A DNA stretch of 64,000 bases. Origin: Acanthaster planci (lineage: Eukaryota > Echinodermata > Asteroidea > Valvatida > Acanthasteridae). The DNA lies in the NCBI RefSeq assembly GCF_001949145.1, contig NW_019091389.1, positions 596,313 through 660,312 of the forward strand, read 5' to 3'. Shown piece by piece: positions 25,588 through 39,330 of this stretch. The first letter of the stretch is position 1; the number at the start of each line of letters is the position of its first letter. The position numbers and the translations under genes are program-made. Under the pieces are notes generated by a model. The model was not told where the DNA came from. It worked only from the letters and a program-made list of their open reading frames with translations, and did not search any database.

Positions 25588-26240
25588 TTATCGTGTCGCA
25601 AGAGTAATTCTGATTTCACATTATTCTAGAAGCAGGAAATTCCCTTTTATAACGCGCAATTTCCGCACTTCATTTCTGATGCAAACCATTTCACTGATAG
25701 GGGGCCAGCGACAATTACACGCTGGACTCCAATTGTCTGTTTTCACCTTCTCCCTTTCCCTGCTGTTGAAACGCTGACTGCAGCCGCCCAGGCAATTGTT
25801 GGACAAAATGTTAGTTCCTGATAGATGCCCAGTGTGATCGCACATGACATCCAGACACAGTGGAGCCAAAGGGGAGTAAGAGTCACTACAGCCCAAGACC
25901 GCCTCACTAGGCACACATCCAGATCTTTCCGAGAAAAAATTCCCCCGTGTCTCTCAGATATGGCTGTATCTCCTCCAGTAATAGTCACCACTCCCCCATT
26001 ATCAACTGCCCCAAACTCCCATTTTCTAATACAATTAATGTTAGTGGGCTGTCACTTGCTTGGGCTGAGAGAGGCAGACAACGGATCAATTTTTTTTTTT
26101 TTTGGTCAGCACCATGGACTACCAAGCAGTTCATTATCATCGCGAGAGCTCCAACATAGGTTTGGAGAACAAAGAGAATAGACTGTCCAGACCTTTTCAA
26201 TGATGTGGCCGGTCGATTCTCTTTGATTTTCCACTTCAAT
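25588..26240. other. Candidate regulatory island (non-coding, even composition)
   Basis: This 650-bp stretch has a more even base composition than its flanks and contains blocks such as CCTTTTATAACGCGCAATTT. A 118-codon plus-strand frame covers part of it, but contains a Phe run from poly-T and has no recognisable domain. Conservation cannot be judged from one sequence. Confidence 0.35.
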
Positions 26241-26819
26241 TCACTTCTATAGATGGTGCTACACAGCCCTCCCTTGGGGCAAAATGTGCAAATTATTCAT
26301 ATTTTATTTGCTCTGCCGTATTCTTTCTTTCTCCTCTCATATGGCCCAACATAGAAGAGATACACAGCTGGTCCAATGGTGGTTGGGTTTTGTGCCCAGA
26401 GGGACTTACATGTACATCACCAGAAACTAAAGCTCATTCAGTTGGAAGAAATTGGGTAGACGGGCTAAACTGTAACTCGGGGGGAACTTGGCTTTTTGTC
26501 ACAGGCACTTGGGGGGGAAACATTGCCACTTCATCACCATTTTGAATTGGAATTTCTAATTTTGAGATGTGGCACTTCAAATTTATTCAGCTTGCAAATT
26601 TAAACAAAACATGAATCTCCAATGGGATGCATGGCTATGATACATGTAGGTTACTAGAACCTCTGATTGTGCACTGAGTGGGCGCTGCTGTACTGACATA
26701 CTGGTACCTGGCCTAGTGGTGCTGAATTAAAGGTACATGTACACCCGTATGCACTGTGTAACAGCACATTGTAAGTACACATGTACACTGTACATGGACA
26801 AGTGTTGGTACATTAGCTT

Positions 26820-26994
26820 AATACAGGCGTTTCACAACAGTGCGCCTCCACGAGTTTGCAACGCATTGACCAACCACAATGCGCAAAACCTGACGACCCT
26901 TTCCAAACGTTCAACGGGTCGACAAATTTTGCGCATTATGATTGTCAACGTGTTGTAAACTCTTGGAGGCACTCCATTATGAATCGCCCATATT
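26820..26994. mobile_element. Palindromic foldback MITE, ATACGGGCG family, copy 1
   Basis: The whole 175-bp unit is an imperfect palindrome: ATACAGGCGTTTCACAACAG at the left returns as its complement ending GAATCGCCCATAT. The inner arms contain CAACGCATTGACC and GTCAACGTGTTG. Two further copies of the same length lie at 34383 and 47965. CpG sites of the family are partly changed to CA here. It has no coding function. Confidence 0.9.
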
Positions 26995-29699
26995 ATTCAA
27001 CAAATTGGAGTAAAATCAAGTAAGAGGTTTCATTTAAGAGCCATTTAGACTTAACTGACTTAGTTACCTACAGTGTGTTTGTAAAGATCCTACCCCTTTA
27101 TAGACAATGCTAAAAGTACATCAACCCTATGCATGCAATTTACAATAAGCTGGTAACAGAAGCAAGGTAATTTTGACTACTGACAGGGCGGGAGCATCTG
27201 GAATAACTTAATTGGCTGTACATGTACATGTATATTGCACACAAAACCTTCGCTTCCCTTGATGAACACTTACATTTCTTCACCAAAACTGACGGTTCAT
27301 GGTCATGAACAGAAAACCAGGATTTAAGATCATAATACAAAGTTCCTACTAAACTACATGTATAAAACATTATTTTCCATTTGACACGACAATGGAGACA
27401 TGGTCCGATATTTATTTTTTGTTTTTGTTGAAATCATTTAAATGTTGCCTGTTACTACTTGTGGTATCAAAAGCAAAATTACATTACGTGTACATAGGAC
27501 AAACTTTGCATTACACAAAATAGACCTAAATTTTTGACAGGTAAATTTGTACATGTACATTCAACATGAATTGTATTTGCATATGTTTAACTGCAAAAAA
27601 GTTTCTTTCACACAAATTACAGAATTACAATATTTAGAAACAGGGAAACATTAATTTATTTCCATATTGTACTAATGCTATAAGTAAAAGTATTGGCTCA
27701 AAATGGACATGGCCTACATGTACTTCAGACAGCTGATAAGCAGCAAATATTGCAGTTAAAGCAAAGATCTGCAAAGGAACACTCAAAGGCATGTATTTTT
27801 TGTACTCTGCCTCCTTTGAGCAATGACCCTTAGATTTTCTCTTCCTTTGCAAGCCGGTGGGCACCCACCACAGCAACTACCAAGATTGGACCTTACTGAA
27901 TTTTTGACTTTTGCTTTGAATAATGAGAAAAGTGCACAGCACTCTGAGAATGTGACGAGTATGCACTGTGCTTCGGATAATCTAATTTAATTTTTGAAGA
28001 AAAAAAAAGTTCTCCCTGCAAGTAATGGTTTGGCACGTACAGCATTGCATTTGAAAAGATGGGCAGGGAATGGGAATTTATGGAGTAATGGACTGATCAA
28101 ACGGCAAAGGAGAAATCCAATAACATCGGATGTCTTGAAGGAACAATGCTGACCTACATGTACATTGCACTTGAGGATGGTCTGGAGCTGGAAACAAAGT
28201 TGTGGTACCTAAAAATGAAATCAAGTTATGGAGCTTTGTCCAATCTTTGTAGATACTTAATAGGGCTGAGCCCATACAGGAATTACAAATAAAATGGTGC
28301 ATCTCAGCAACACAGTGGAACATTTCACAAAACAGAAAAACATTTAAGGCTCCCTCAACTTATGGGAATTTATGTTTATAATGCTTCTGTATGCAGAGGT
28401 AAATTATGTTTTCTTAACCTTGTCCCTGTAGAGTAAAAAACAGCAAATTGTAACAAACTTTCTGTAAGTTTTTAGCTCATATGACTTTATGCTGTCAAAA
28501 GCTAGAGACGGTCACTGATGCTGTAATGTGTAATTTTTGTCAGAAACCTCAGTAGGCCTACTGTAATGTTCACCAAATGCATAGTGCAAGCACCAAGTAC
28601 ATGACGATGTAGTGAAAGAAGTCTGTTAATACCCTTCCAATATCTTCCACAATGCATAAAACATATGGCAATTAGGTTGTGCTTTAACTTTAAAGATGCA
28701 TCCTACATGTATGTAATCCCATGTGGTAGAGACTGGAATCTACTCTCTCTATCTGCCAAATCCTCCCAAACCCGATGGATTCTAAAGGATCTAGATGGGT
28801 TTGGCTTAATGAAAAATGCCTTAATTAAGTGACGAGAAAGCAATATGAGTTAATTCTGTATTTAAACTTTGTTTTCTCCGAGACAATGTGAAGCATGAAA
28901 AACGATTATCTCTCACTCAAGTGCTGGGAAGGGCATCCAGTGAATTAGTTTCTGGCCGAATAACCTCTTCAGCATGACTAACAATATTGCTTTCTCATTT
29001 CCGTAATCAACAGTGATGACAATTCAAAGAAGCAGAACCATTTTTTCTTTGCTTTTTTTTACATAACTGAAATCTCACGAAATGTCTCCAAGTAAACACA
29101 CGAATCCAAGGATAAAGCAAGCTAAAGAATACCGTAAAGACACTGTTGCAGAGTGTAGACAAATTTGAAATGCACATCAACTCCCTCCTTTGTTGCATTG
29201 ATCAGAGTGCTACATGTGTATTTTGCAATCAGATTTGTAAGAGAGCATGCATACAGAAGAGCCAATATACGACGATCAATCCCTTACCAAGGCCAAGCAT
29301 ATGTACAGTACATTACTGATATGCATGTATCGGTACTGTTCAGTCTGTCTTTAGGTGACAGTCATGTAGGATGTGGAGATTGTTCAATTCCTGCACTGTT
29401 TGCAGTTGCAATGTCATAAAGTGTTAACAAAAGGGGAACATTTTTATCCCTCAAAGTGAATCAACCAAATTAATAACAGAGCATGTGGGGGAAAGAATGC
29501 CTAAAGCAGGCCCACTGGCAGGATCCATCACTGCTGCGGATGCATACCAAGCTTGAAATTAACTCGTGGAACTTTGTCATTGATGTATGCAAATTTCCTC
29601 ATTAAAATGCACACCGCCTGAGCAGATCCTGGGAAGTCAAGCCATGGGGGGGGTAAACAATCATGTGAAGTTGTTTGATTTGGAACATGGATTAGGGCA

Positions 29700-30180
29700 A
29701 TTAGACGGACGTTAAGATCCCCTGAATGCAACCCCCCCCCTCCTGGCAGATGAGACTTGACTAATCAGCACTCCAGGCTGACAACTCATTTGTATAACAA
29801 TGGACTGCCACAGTGGCCATGCAAGTACACGAGTTGGGCAACAGCCCACTGATCCTATTTCAATTAGGCAACGCCGAAGACAGATCTGACGAGGCAAAGA
29901 TTATCGCAGCGAGAATGGAATAATATTTGGAGGATTCTGCAGAGGAGGAGAGGCAGAGAGGGACACTGGCGATATGTCTGCGGGCCAGTTATTGTACAGG
30001 CCCCAGTTGGCAGACAACTTGGCCAAATGAAACGAAAACATTTTAACAAAGCTGAGCGGTGAGTCACTTGATGGACTCCCTGGCAGCTTTTAATAATACA
30101 GTAAATCAGGGTTAAAATTGAAATTAAACCACACAATGGGGACCCCACTTAAGGACTGCGTGTCCAGCAGGCAATGGTCA
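29700..30180. other. Candidate regulatory island
   Basis: An even-composition, unique-looking stretch is bounded on the left by a C-run (CCCCCCCCC near 29730). It has homeodomain-like ATTA cores and E-box-like motifs (CACTTG), but these are short and could be chance. Confidence 0.3.
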
Positions 30181-31589
30181 TAACGGCATGAAGTCCCTTT
30201 GTGCCCTGACCATGCAACGCTGGGAGACATGTCCCATTTATGGGAAGGGTATGACTTGGCAATAAGATGTGATCATGACAAAAGACATGTCAATTCAGGT
30301 TTGAACTTCGTGTCTGGAAGACAAAAATCTCTTTCATCTGCCACTGTTATTTCTACCACTCACCAGGGAGAAGGCAAGGAAAAGACATGCAAAGAATAGC
30401 AGGCATGTACAATCAATATGCTCGAAGATAGAAAGTGCCAGAATAGGACTTTAAAATGGCAGCATTGCAGAACAGACCTTCTATGATATGTGCTAGGCTT
30501 GCAAAATGGAAAATGACATCCAAAGTTGGCGAATGAAGGAGGAATGTCAATGAACTGAGGCTAATACACACTGTATGCTGTAGAGGGGATGGGCTTATGG
30601 GACTTGGCAAACAAAAGGGAAAGGTGTTGGACAAGGAATTCTGACTGCTTGTAAAAAGCATCAACTTCATTAGAACACTTTGCATGAATTCTCTGGATGC
30701 AGCGACGGGTAATACTTGCCTACTTTATAATCCAGTCAAAATCCACAACTGATGCAAATACATGTATGTGTAACATACACTCTACCATGGTCATGAACCA
30801 GTGTCTGCATGAAGCTCAGACCTTCTTTCCCCTGCAGACCTTACACGTGAAGACGAGACTTTCCATCTCTTCCACTGGTTAGCACTTAACCTTGATCGTC
30901 CTTGTCTTCGTTCCCGGGAACTCCCTCCACATGGCATGTCTGTATTCTTGCCTCTCACCCCAGCTTGAGTTCACATCTAGACTGGGGTAGACATACTTCC
31001 CCCCATACATGTACATGTAGCATGTGGCCTGTACTACATTCAGGCTGCGAACAGTGATACATTGAAAAAGCAAAAGATTGATTTCTTTCCCCTTTCTTTT
31101 TTCTTTTGTTGAAATCAATCCCCTCCTGTAATAGTGATATATTGTCTATGAACATTGTGTAATTTATAACAAAGAAATTCAATGTCCCTGTCCTGAAAGC
31201 TATGGCAAATGTACATGAGTTCTTGTGTGTGCCATGGACGGGACTTTATTGTGGGGGCGACATCTGACAATAGAAAAATCAGACTTCATGTTTTTGGGAC
31301 TTTCACATTTTTTGTTTCACATTTTTTGTTCCCAGCAAATAACCAAGGTCCACACAGGTCTACATTAAGGCATGAGTCTAATTAATGAGAGAATGCCAAG
31401 ACTGCAGTATTTCTTGTCAGGCTGCAGTCACAATGACATTCAGTGATTAATCATTGGCAAACTACATGTACAAGCACACTTCCTCTGAAACCTTGCGGTA
31501 TCAATCACCCACGTTCCAGCAAATGTTGTTTGCCATGTGCCACTGTACAATGTAGGTAAGAACAAAAGTTCATTATAATGCACTGACTC

Positions 31590-31990
31590 TACGTCGTTAT
31601 TTTCAAGGATGCTCTTGCTCTATATCGTTCCCTACTCCATCACGTCGTATCGTTTTCGACCCTCTTCCCCCCTCCCCCGAAAAAAAGAGGTACGAACAAA
31701 TTTGATACCTTGGTTGTAATTGTTTAGCTCTGTCAGTGTACCAGACCTGGCTACTGTGGTCGCAGATAATGAGGGAGGGTACCTCAGCGTGCATTTTAAC
31801 ACCTTCGGTTTGTAAGAGGATAGGGGTACCCCTTTGGTGGGGTACACACGCAAGACTGGCTGCACGCCATCAGGGAGATAGTGAGATATCACATGACCAA
31901 ACATGCATGGAGCGATACCGAATAACCCGAGAAAGCATTCAAGGTGGTTTAAATGTGGATACACAATGTGCGTGAAAAAAAAAGAGTTTG
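31590..31990. other. Isolated CpG-rich island of about 400 bp
   Basis: CpG is frequent here (TACGTCGTT, CACGTCGTATCGTTTTCG, GCGATACCGAATAACCCG) although both flanks are CpG-poor. An inverted motif GGGTACCCCTTTGGTGGGGT is present. A 122-codon minus-strand frame covers it without a known domain. It could be a recently inserted element, an unmethylated regulatory island or an exon. Confidence 0.4.
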
Positions 31991-34382
31991 CGAACTTCAA
32001 TGCGTATTAAAATTAATTAATTTCCTTTTAAGGGTTTACAAATAATTAACATCATATACGTGCCTGAAACCAATCCAATTCAGTTGCTGTGTCAAGTGTT
32101 TTCAAATACATGTACTCTATGATTTTAAGAACATTTTACAGGTGACTAAAGTATAGTATCCATGGCATGAAGGAAGCCTTTAAGCAAATACAAAACCCCT
32201 TACCTACACTATATGTTTATTGGGTATTATTGTGTCCTTGTAATACTGTTTAGCATGAAGGAGGTCAAGTCCGGTGGGTTGAGTATACGGGCAAGATACT
32301 TCAATACTAATTGTTAGTCCCCACCCAAAAGTGTAATGAATGCATATATCAGGATTGAGATGTTAAGTTTGCTTACCATTTTTGAATTATTCATACTGGT
32401 ACATGTAAGCATCAAAATGGTGGCCCTGTACAACAGAGCAGGCTCTGATAGTGTAAAGAAATATGTATGCATGATGAGCAGGGGTATTAATAATCTGAAG
32501 CAGTTTGATTTTTATATAAAAAAAAACCTTAAGGAGAACTTTACATACATGTATGATAGTTGCATGTAAAAAACACAGAGAGAAATTAAAATCCTGAAAA
32601 GCGGGGGCAATAAGCTTGTCTACTGGCATCTACCATTCCTCTCGTTAATGCTATTATATGCTTGTTTTGGTTGAACATCGTCTAACCTTTGCAGATGAAC
32701 GCATCTGTTATGGTATTAAGTAATTGAGTTCACTCAGGCTATCATAAATTCACTATTTACTGGACTTGAAAACAGCAAAGAGGGAGGACTTAATAATGAA
32801 TCCAGAGTCCTTCAGAGAACAGACTAGTGTCTGGAGTAAATCAGATAATGATGTGTGCATTATTACTGTATGTCTAATCCAGTTATTATTCATATTCCCA
32901 TGGGGTGATGCACCACAATTACCCTTGACTTTGGCTAATGTTATGAGTCACCGACTAAAGAATCGCCCCCGTGACAAATGGTTAACTGACGGAGCAAAGA
33001 GAAGAGAATTGAAGGTTAGAGGCTTCATGGTCTCTTACCCAGGGTTGAGGCAAATGACAACTGTGTACATAAGTGTACGTGCACTCGGTCCAGAAATCTA
33101 ACAGACCACGAGTGGTGAGTGAGACCTGCGGTACACTTACATGTACGAATACATGTTCCCGAAAGCATTAAAGATTCACTGGAGGAGTAATGACTGTTCA
33201 AGTAAATCACATCTTACAGATACGGTAAATCTTAAAGAAGTACTAGTAAATGTAAAAGGAGAGAGGACAAAACAAAAATTACACAAAAGACAGAAGCAAA
33301 AACAATATTAGAGAGAGGAAAGCTGAATGAAAATGAGCTCCAAGTAAAACAAAGGAGCAAGCAAGCTAATTTGTTGGTTTGTGTATTTTTCAGTAGGTTA
33401 ACATTTTATGGATTGTATGTGAAAGTATAATGAGGAACCAGGTGAATTACCGGTACATTTAAGTTAGAGGTTTATGTGAGGCACCTTGTGTGGCAAAAGT
33501 TAAAATGCATAGTCTCCAGCATTACCACCCTCTAACAGGGTTAACAGGCATGTACCACTAAGAACATGTACATGAACATCCTTTTTCATGGTCTTTTTTC
33601 TTTCTAGCCAGGGACATTCCTGAGTCCTCTAAAATTTAATGCTATGCAGGAAACCAATGGCATCTTTTCTACAGTTCAACTTCCATAGTGCACAAGGGCC
33701 GAATGTACGTGTATACATGTACATGTGTAAAGTACATGCAACAGTGCCTGGGTTCCACCTTCCTCCCTGCAATATCTCCAGCTATCGTACATTTGAAATG
33801 GCCCAGGAGGGTTAAAGCAAATAAAAGTGAATTTGCATGCGACTTCTTTTTTGTGTGTAATTTTACTGAGAATACGTTAACAATTCAAATGGGTAAAATT
33901 TATCACTGTTTGCACTTGAGACTCTTTGACTTGACATTTTATTACAAAGATGGAGGTTTACACTATGAATTAGCCAAAGGCTTACCGTACCATTGTCATC
34001 ATAAGCTGTCTCATATCCTTGTCTTTTTGTCATAATCTACAAGTTTATATAAGGAAAACTGAGCACTACTATCCGTGAATGTGTGCAATTTTACAAACAA
34101 AAAAAATATGATGCAGAGGCCATTATAACATCTACATGTACATGTACATCTACCATAATGTTGTGATGTGTCTGTATAAAAGAAACACAAGAAAAGTGCA
34201 CAGCAAGACAAAACAAAAGGCTGGCCAGCCCAAGGAATCACACACTGCTAAGTGTAACTTAGTAGTGTCACCTTCACACCACCCCTGTGCATCACTTATT
34301 GACCATAATGCTGTAATATGCTCTTCACATTGTGGATGTTATCTTTGAATAACAGTAGCAACTCACAATGCACGTGCCTCTT

Positions 34383-34558
34383 AATACGGGCGATTCACAA
34401 GAGTGCACCTCCAAGAGATTGCAATGCGTTGGCTAATCACAATGCGTGGTATCTGTCGACCTTTTCCAAATGTGCAGTGGGTCGACAGATTTCATGCGTC
34501 GTGATTGGCCAACATGTTGCAAACTCTTGGAGGCGCACAATTATGAACTGCCCGTATT
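34383..34558. mobile_element. Palindromic foldback MITE, ATACGGGCG family, copy 2
   Basis: A 176-bp imperfect palindrome opens ATACGGGCGATTCACAAGAG and closes TATGAACTGCCCGTATT. The central spacer (CCTTTTCCAAATG) has the same orientation as copy 1. Short open frames crossing it in different places share peptide stretches with those over the other copies only because the DNA repeats. Confidence 0.9.
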
Positions 34559-37500
34559 GTTGATAGAGGGCTTTAATCAGTGGAGGAATAATGGGCATCG
34601 AACAACTCCAATACATCACACCTTGTCCATACTGTCACCATGAAATCTCATGACTCCACCCTTTGTCCCTATGAGCCCCGAGCTGGACAATTTCATCAGC
34701 AAAAGAGGTTCCTTTGGTCTGAACTGAACTTTGCTGGTTCACGAACAAATAGGAAATGTGCATGTTAAGGTCGCATTGCTACTAAATGAACACTTCCGAC
34801 CAACATGGCTCTTTTCAACCAATGAGGGGTTGCTTCTGCTCATGGCAGTCGGATATGGGAAGCTGTAATCATTCAAAAATTTCTTAAGACTTTGCCTCAC
34901 TTCATCAATCTCACTTGCTTGACTTCCATCTTTTCAGGCAAAGTGGCTAATAAAGCATTTCATAATTACTGTATAAATCTCCCCACAAGCTGAAAATAGA
35001 CCTTTTGGAATATACCTATCATGGATCACTCTTGTTGATCTCAGGGCTATTTGAAAGAGCTGTTGGTAATAAAAACCACTGGTGTAGGGAAAAGTAGGCC
35101 TAATGAAGAGGAAAGTTTCCCAGGCAGTTTGGGCTGGACTTAATATAGGAAGAGTCCTGACTGTCCTCGTGAACTCAACTACAGAGGATCAAGTGGAGTA
35201 GGCCAGTGTCCCTGAAACTATGAATGAAGGACGGCCAGCAAGCAACCAAGCAGCAGGATCAGGACAACTGGAGCCATACCTAACACCTTTGCACACAACC
35301 ATCTATCAAGTGTTGCCGTCTGGCACCAGAACAAGCCATGGAAGCACGACAGATCGCAGCTCCGAAAGTAATTTATCAAATTGAAACATGTTACCGCCTA
35401 GGTACAAAAACTTGAAACAAAAAGATTAACAAGAAGCAAATTTGACATGACTATCTATCAACCTAGATATATGTGTACATTCATGTACGTGTGCAAAATG
35501 TCAATAGCATTGGCCATATATCCTCTGAAGGGTAAAATCTGTGTCTTTCCTGCAATCCTTTTGGAATCCTTGTGAATTTTCCTTTTTGTGAAGTGGGGCT
35601 CTCTTTTTGTCCAGTAAACATTTCTTTCTTATTATAGTTTAAGAAACGGGAAACTTGAAAAAAACCCTGCACGTTAGACTTGAATTATCATGAGATAGAA
35701 ACAATGTTGACATGCATTAGGGCTTTCGATAAACAGACAGGATGAATAATGACCACACTTGTAAAATTGATCTTAAAATGGCTTTGTCCTCAATGCAGAT
35801 TGATCATATGAGATTGCGTGCATATTTCGCATTGGATAATGCTGGTACTGCACTAGTCTGAGTTCCCTAAAGAGTATGTGTTATTGTCTACATATTTCCA
35901 CTGCTACATACACCTGGTCTTTAATGAAATTGCCTGAGGGGATACAGACACAGGAGACTTCAAAGCACATGTGATAGAGTGACTTGTTTTTTTTGCGCTA
36001 TACTCTTTTTAAGAAATCCCATTCACACGAAAGCCCTGCACTGATGTTCTTTTTATGGCGACAAAATTATCAGAATTACTGTTCTGTGGAACAGCCAATG
36101 GCTAAATATCATGTCTCTCTTCCAATTTTGTGTTCTACACAAACTTGTACATGTACATATTTACAAGTAAAATTTCAATGTTATAAATTACATGTGCATG
36201 TTCAATTTTACTGCAAAGTTTGTTTCCACACTGCAATCATTCTGGAAGGGCTGGTATTCTTTAAAATATTTTCAAATGGTATTTTTTTCATTAAAAAATT
36301 TGTATAACCTTTCAATAATCTGACGTTGATATATTCCTAAGCGGAAGGAATTCCACATACCGATGCCGATTGACACCCAGTGCATGAACTCTATGAAACT
36401 GGCATGAAAAATTTTAAATTTTCTAAATGAATTCATGTACTTCAGTATTGGACTTTTTAGGATATTTGATTGCTTTCAGATAGCTAATAGGTCACTTTAG
36501 GGAAAAAGCTGTGGTGGTGTCTGTATGCAAGCAAAACAATGTGTCTTAATTAAGAAAAATACTGAGAAATTGTTTTGTGAAAAAGACTCAGCCCCTTCAC
36601 ATGACATTTATGAAATGAGATCGCGAGAGCAGAAATACATGTATATGCAAAACAAAATCATGCCAACTGTACTCGCTCTTCAGCTGACTATAGTCTCCAA
36701 CATTTTCATGAGGCAAACACAATAAAGGCCTTCAATATTTTACCAGCCAGTCTTTTAAATGACTATTCTGCATTGTTTTCCACCTCAGAGTGAAACCAAG
36801 TGATTTCAATCTGAAGAATAAGACTAGACGAGTGCCTGTCCTTCTTAAAATAAACAAACAAAAAACTGACCATTCAGAACTGGCTGCACAACTGGAGAGA
36901 AAGTGTAGGAAAAGAGACAAGGTACCAGACAAACCAGATGCCCCTTTTGATCCAATTAATTTATACAATACAATAAAGGTGCATTAGAATAGTGCAGGTT
37001 TATCTTTTCACTTCCCAAGTTTCAGGACTCTTTACACGCAGCAAGGAGAGATCTCAAGTCATCAGATATGATCACAAGCGATGGTAACTATTTGTATTTC
37101 TCAAACAATCTGAACCAGACTGCATGCTGGCAGTGCAATTTATCTGAATGAAGTACACCGGTAGCTCCACAGATGTGGCAGAACCCTCAGCGAAAACAGC
37201 AGATCTCTCTCATCATCATGATTTTAAATTAAGGAAGCACATGTGCCACTGTTGTAATAATCCCGTAACTCAAGTATTAAACATTCTATCCCACTCGCCT
37301 TTGCCTTGTGGAACTGAACGTTAAATCTACCACCTCATGAACTCACATGAATTCTTACCACTGCATGCACTCAGAAGCAATGTTCATTATTTTACACACA
37401 TGTCCTACATGTATTGTGAGATCCTGACCAAATTTTGAGGTGACATGCAGAGTCACTTGGACTATTATGGAATGGGATCCTGAAAGTAAGGATTACCTAA

Positions 37501-38294
37501 ATCTACATGCATGCCTCTGCACAGTACCTGTACTTAAGGATTAACTGAGAAGGTTTTTGTCAAGGACTTTAAGTCTAATTGTACACCAGTAGGTTCACTT
37601 GCTTTTGATTTTACCATCATCTGATGGTGCTTTATTCTCCGGGTTTGGGATACATGTATGCGTGGCATACTGTAAATAAATGTTTGAGAACTTCATCTGC
37701 CAAAAATGGTCAGGATTTTACATTTTCCCTTTACATCTTCTAAAAATGATAAGGAGCAGTGCCACCCTTACAAAGGAAGACTGCTGAGGCCGCAAGGGAG
37801 GCTGCAAGGTGGAGAAATAAGCTATAAGGGTCCGTAAACAGCATCACTGATTTTAGGACAACTTCTCCAATTACATCATGTATGTAAGGGACCCCCTTCA
37901 ACCCTAACAAATGGTAAAAACCTGACAGAGCAAATAAAACAAGAATTCTTACTTTTAGGATGCTCGCAGTACATTTTTGCACCTTTTTGCTTGTACCGGT
38001 ACATGTACATGTAGCTTTCAACATTACCCTGTTTGAGGTCTTGAAAGAAATCTTTACATCGTGCACACCGGTAATTGAAGGATTGCAGGTAATTTTAGAG
38101 AGGAAGTTGCAGTGAAATGTAAAATTCTTACCAGTTTTGGAAGTTGAAGACACTACGGCCTGGCAGGATCCTGAAAGTCAGGATGGCAAATTGTTATAAC
38201 AAATCAAGACGAATGTTGTGCTTGTTGGTGTAAAATACTTTCCAAAAACAGTAAGAAATGATGCTGAAATTGGCAACAATCAAACACTCTTTAA
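34559..38294. other. Non-coding DNA
   Basis: No gene is recognised. A frame near 36790-36987 has a charged, coding-like composition (LERKCRKRDKVPDKPDAP) but no known domain and no clear splice context. Confidence 0.4.
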
Positions 38295-38830
38295 GTCCAC
38301 AGTGACACTTCAGGAGATATACTGATTGCAATATTGCACTTCAGAAGTTGCATGTATGATTGAAATGGTGAACCTTAATTGTCACTTGACTTGTCGCCAA
38401 TGACGTTATCATTACATGATGTCAATTGTGATCTATAACAATTCCCTGTCTAACTACATGAACATCTCCGAAGTCTCAACCCAATGGGACGTTTTCTTTA
38501 GGAGATATAGGGCTTTAAATGGTGCATCTTTAATGTCACATGACGTGTCACGTGATGACGACATTATCACACACTGTCAATTTGATACAGTTTCTTTTTG
38601 TAGCTACCGGTATCTGCATGGTTTCAACCCAATGGTACATGTACTTTTGGAGATATTAAGCTTAAAGGATGCACATTTAATGTCATGTGACTTGTTACAT
38701 GATGATGTCATCATCACTTGAGGTCATTTTTCATCTATAACACTTCCCTTTCTTGCTATCTGTAAAGTTTCAACCCAATGCCACCTGTACTTCAGGAGAT
38801 GTCATGTGATGACGTAGGCCTAATTATGAC
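38295..38830. repeat. Array 2 of ~146-bp tandem repeat (about 3.5 units)
   Basis: The same unit as array 1, in the same orientation: GGAGATAT-type phrases near 38311, 38497, 38643 and 38791. The last two steps are about 146 and 148 bp, and the first unit is about 40 bp longer. Each unit contains TTTAATGTCA, GATGATGTCATCATCAC-like and GTTTCAACCCAATG. Palindromic cAMP-response-element-like TGACGT cores recur. Confidence 0.92.
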
Positions 38831-39330
38831 AAATTTGTTCCTGGACACTCTAGCTGATGGACTAATAAGAGTGTGCACCTAATTATGAGGTCAGCCAGAA
38901 CGATATAAGCGCCAAAACCTAGCTGTTGAAAAACAGGCACAAAACATAAGGGGGCAAATTAAATATTCAAAATTCTATAATAAATCAGGTGATAACGTCA
39001 TGACGTCATGATTTGGCATAGGGCCTTCATCTTCTGATGGTAGGCCTACATGTAGTCTAACTAGGCCTATGAGTATGTGCCAGGTTTGAAGGAAATTGGC
39101 ACAAAACAAAGACCAAAAGTCACGTGTAGAACAACCCTGTGTTACATCTACGGGAAAAATGTGAAAAAGAAAAAAAGAAAAATGATGAAAAAAGAAAAAA
39201 AATCTTAAGAAAAACAATCTTCGGCCAGTGCCAGAAACAGCTAAAAAAAAATTTTTAAATTAAATTAATAAAAAGGAAACAAAATCTTAAGAAAAACAAA
39301 AGCTGTTTCGGACAGTGCCAGCTAAAAAGT
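38831..39330. repeat. Tail region of the tandem-repeat element
   Basis: A unique stretch follows array 2, then an A/G-rich run (39155-39200). After it come two related blocks, each with CTTAAGAAAAACAA followed by TTCGG-CAGTGCCAG. The first and second blocks are about 75 bp apart, a tandem duplication of the element's possible 3' end. Confidence 0.6.

Larger units (their letters stand above)
26995..34382. other. Non-coding DNA
   Basis: No gene is recognised across 7.4 kb. Noted inside: a mixed-composition island at 29700-30180, a CpG-rich island at 31590-31990 (listed separately), and TACATGTA palindromes throughout. Open frames of 60-115 codons on both strands have no recognisable domains. 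Confidence 0.4.

Noticed and set aside
31632-32000. A 122-codon minus-strand frame over the CpG-rich patch.
   Set aside because: There is no known domain, and the CpG-rich composition itself lengthens open frames. It is kept only as a possibility in the patch entry.
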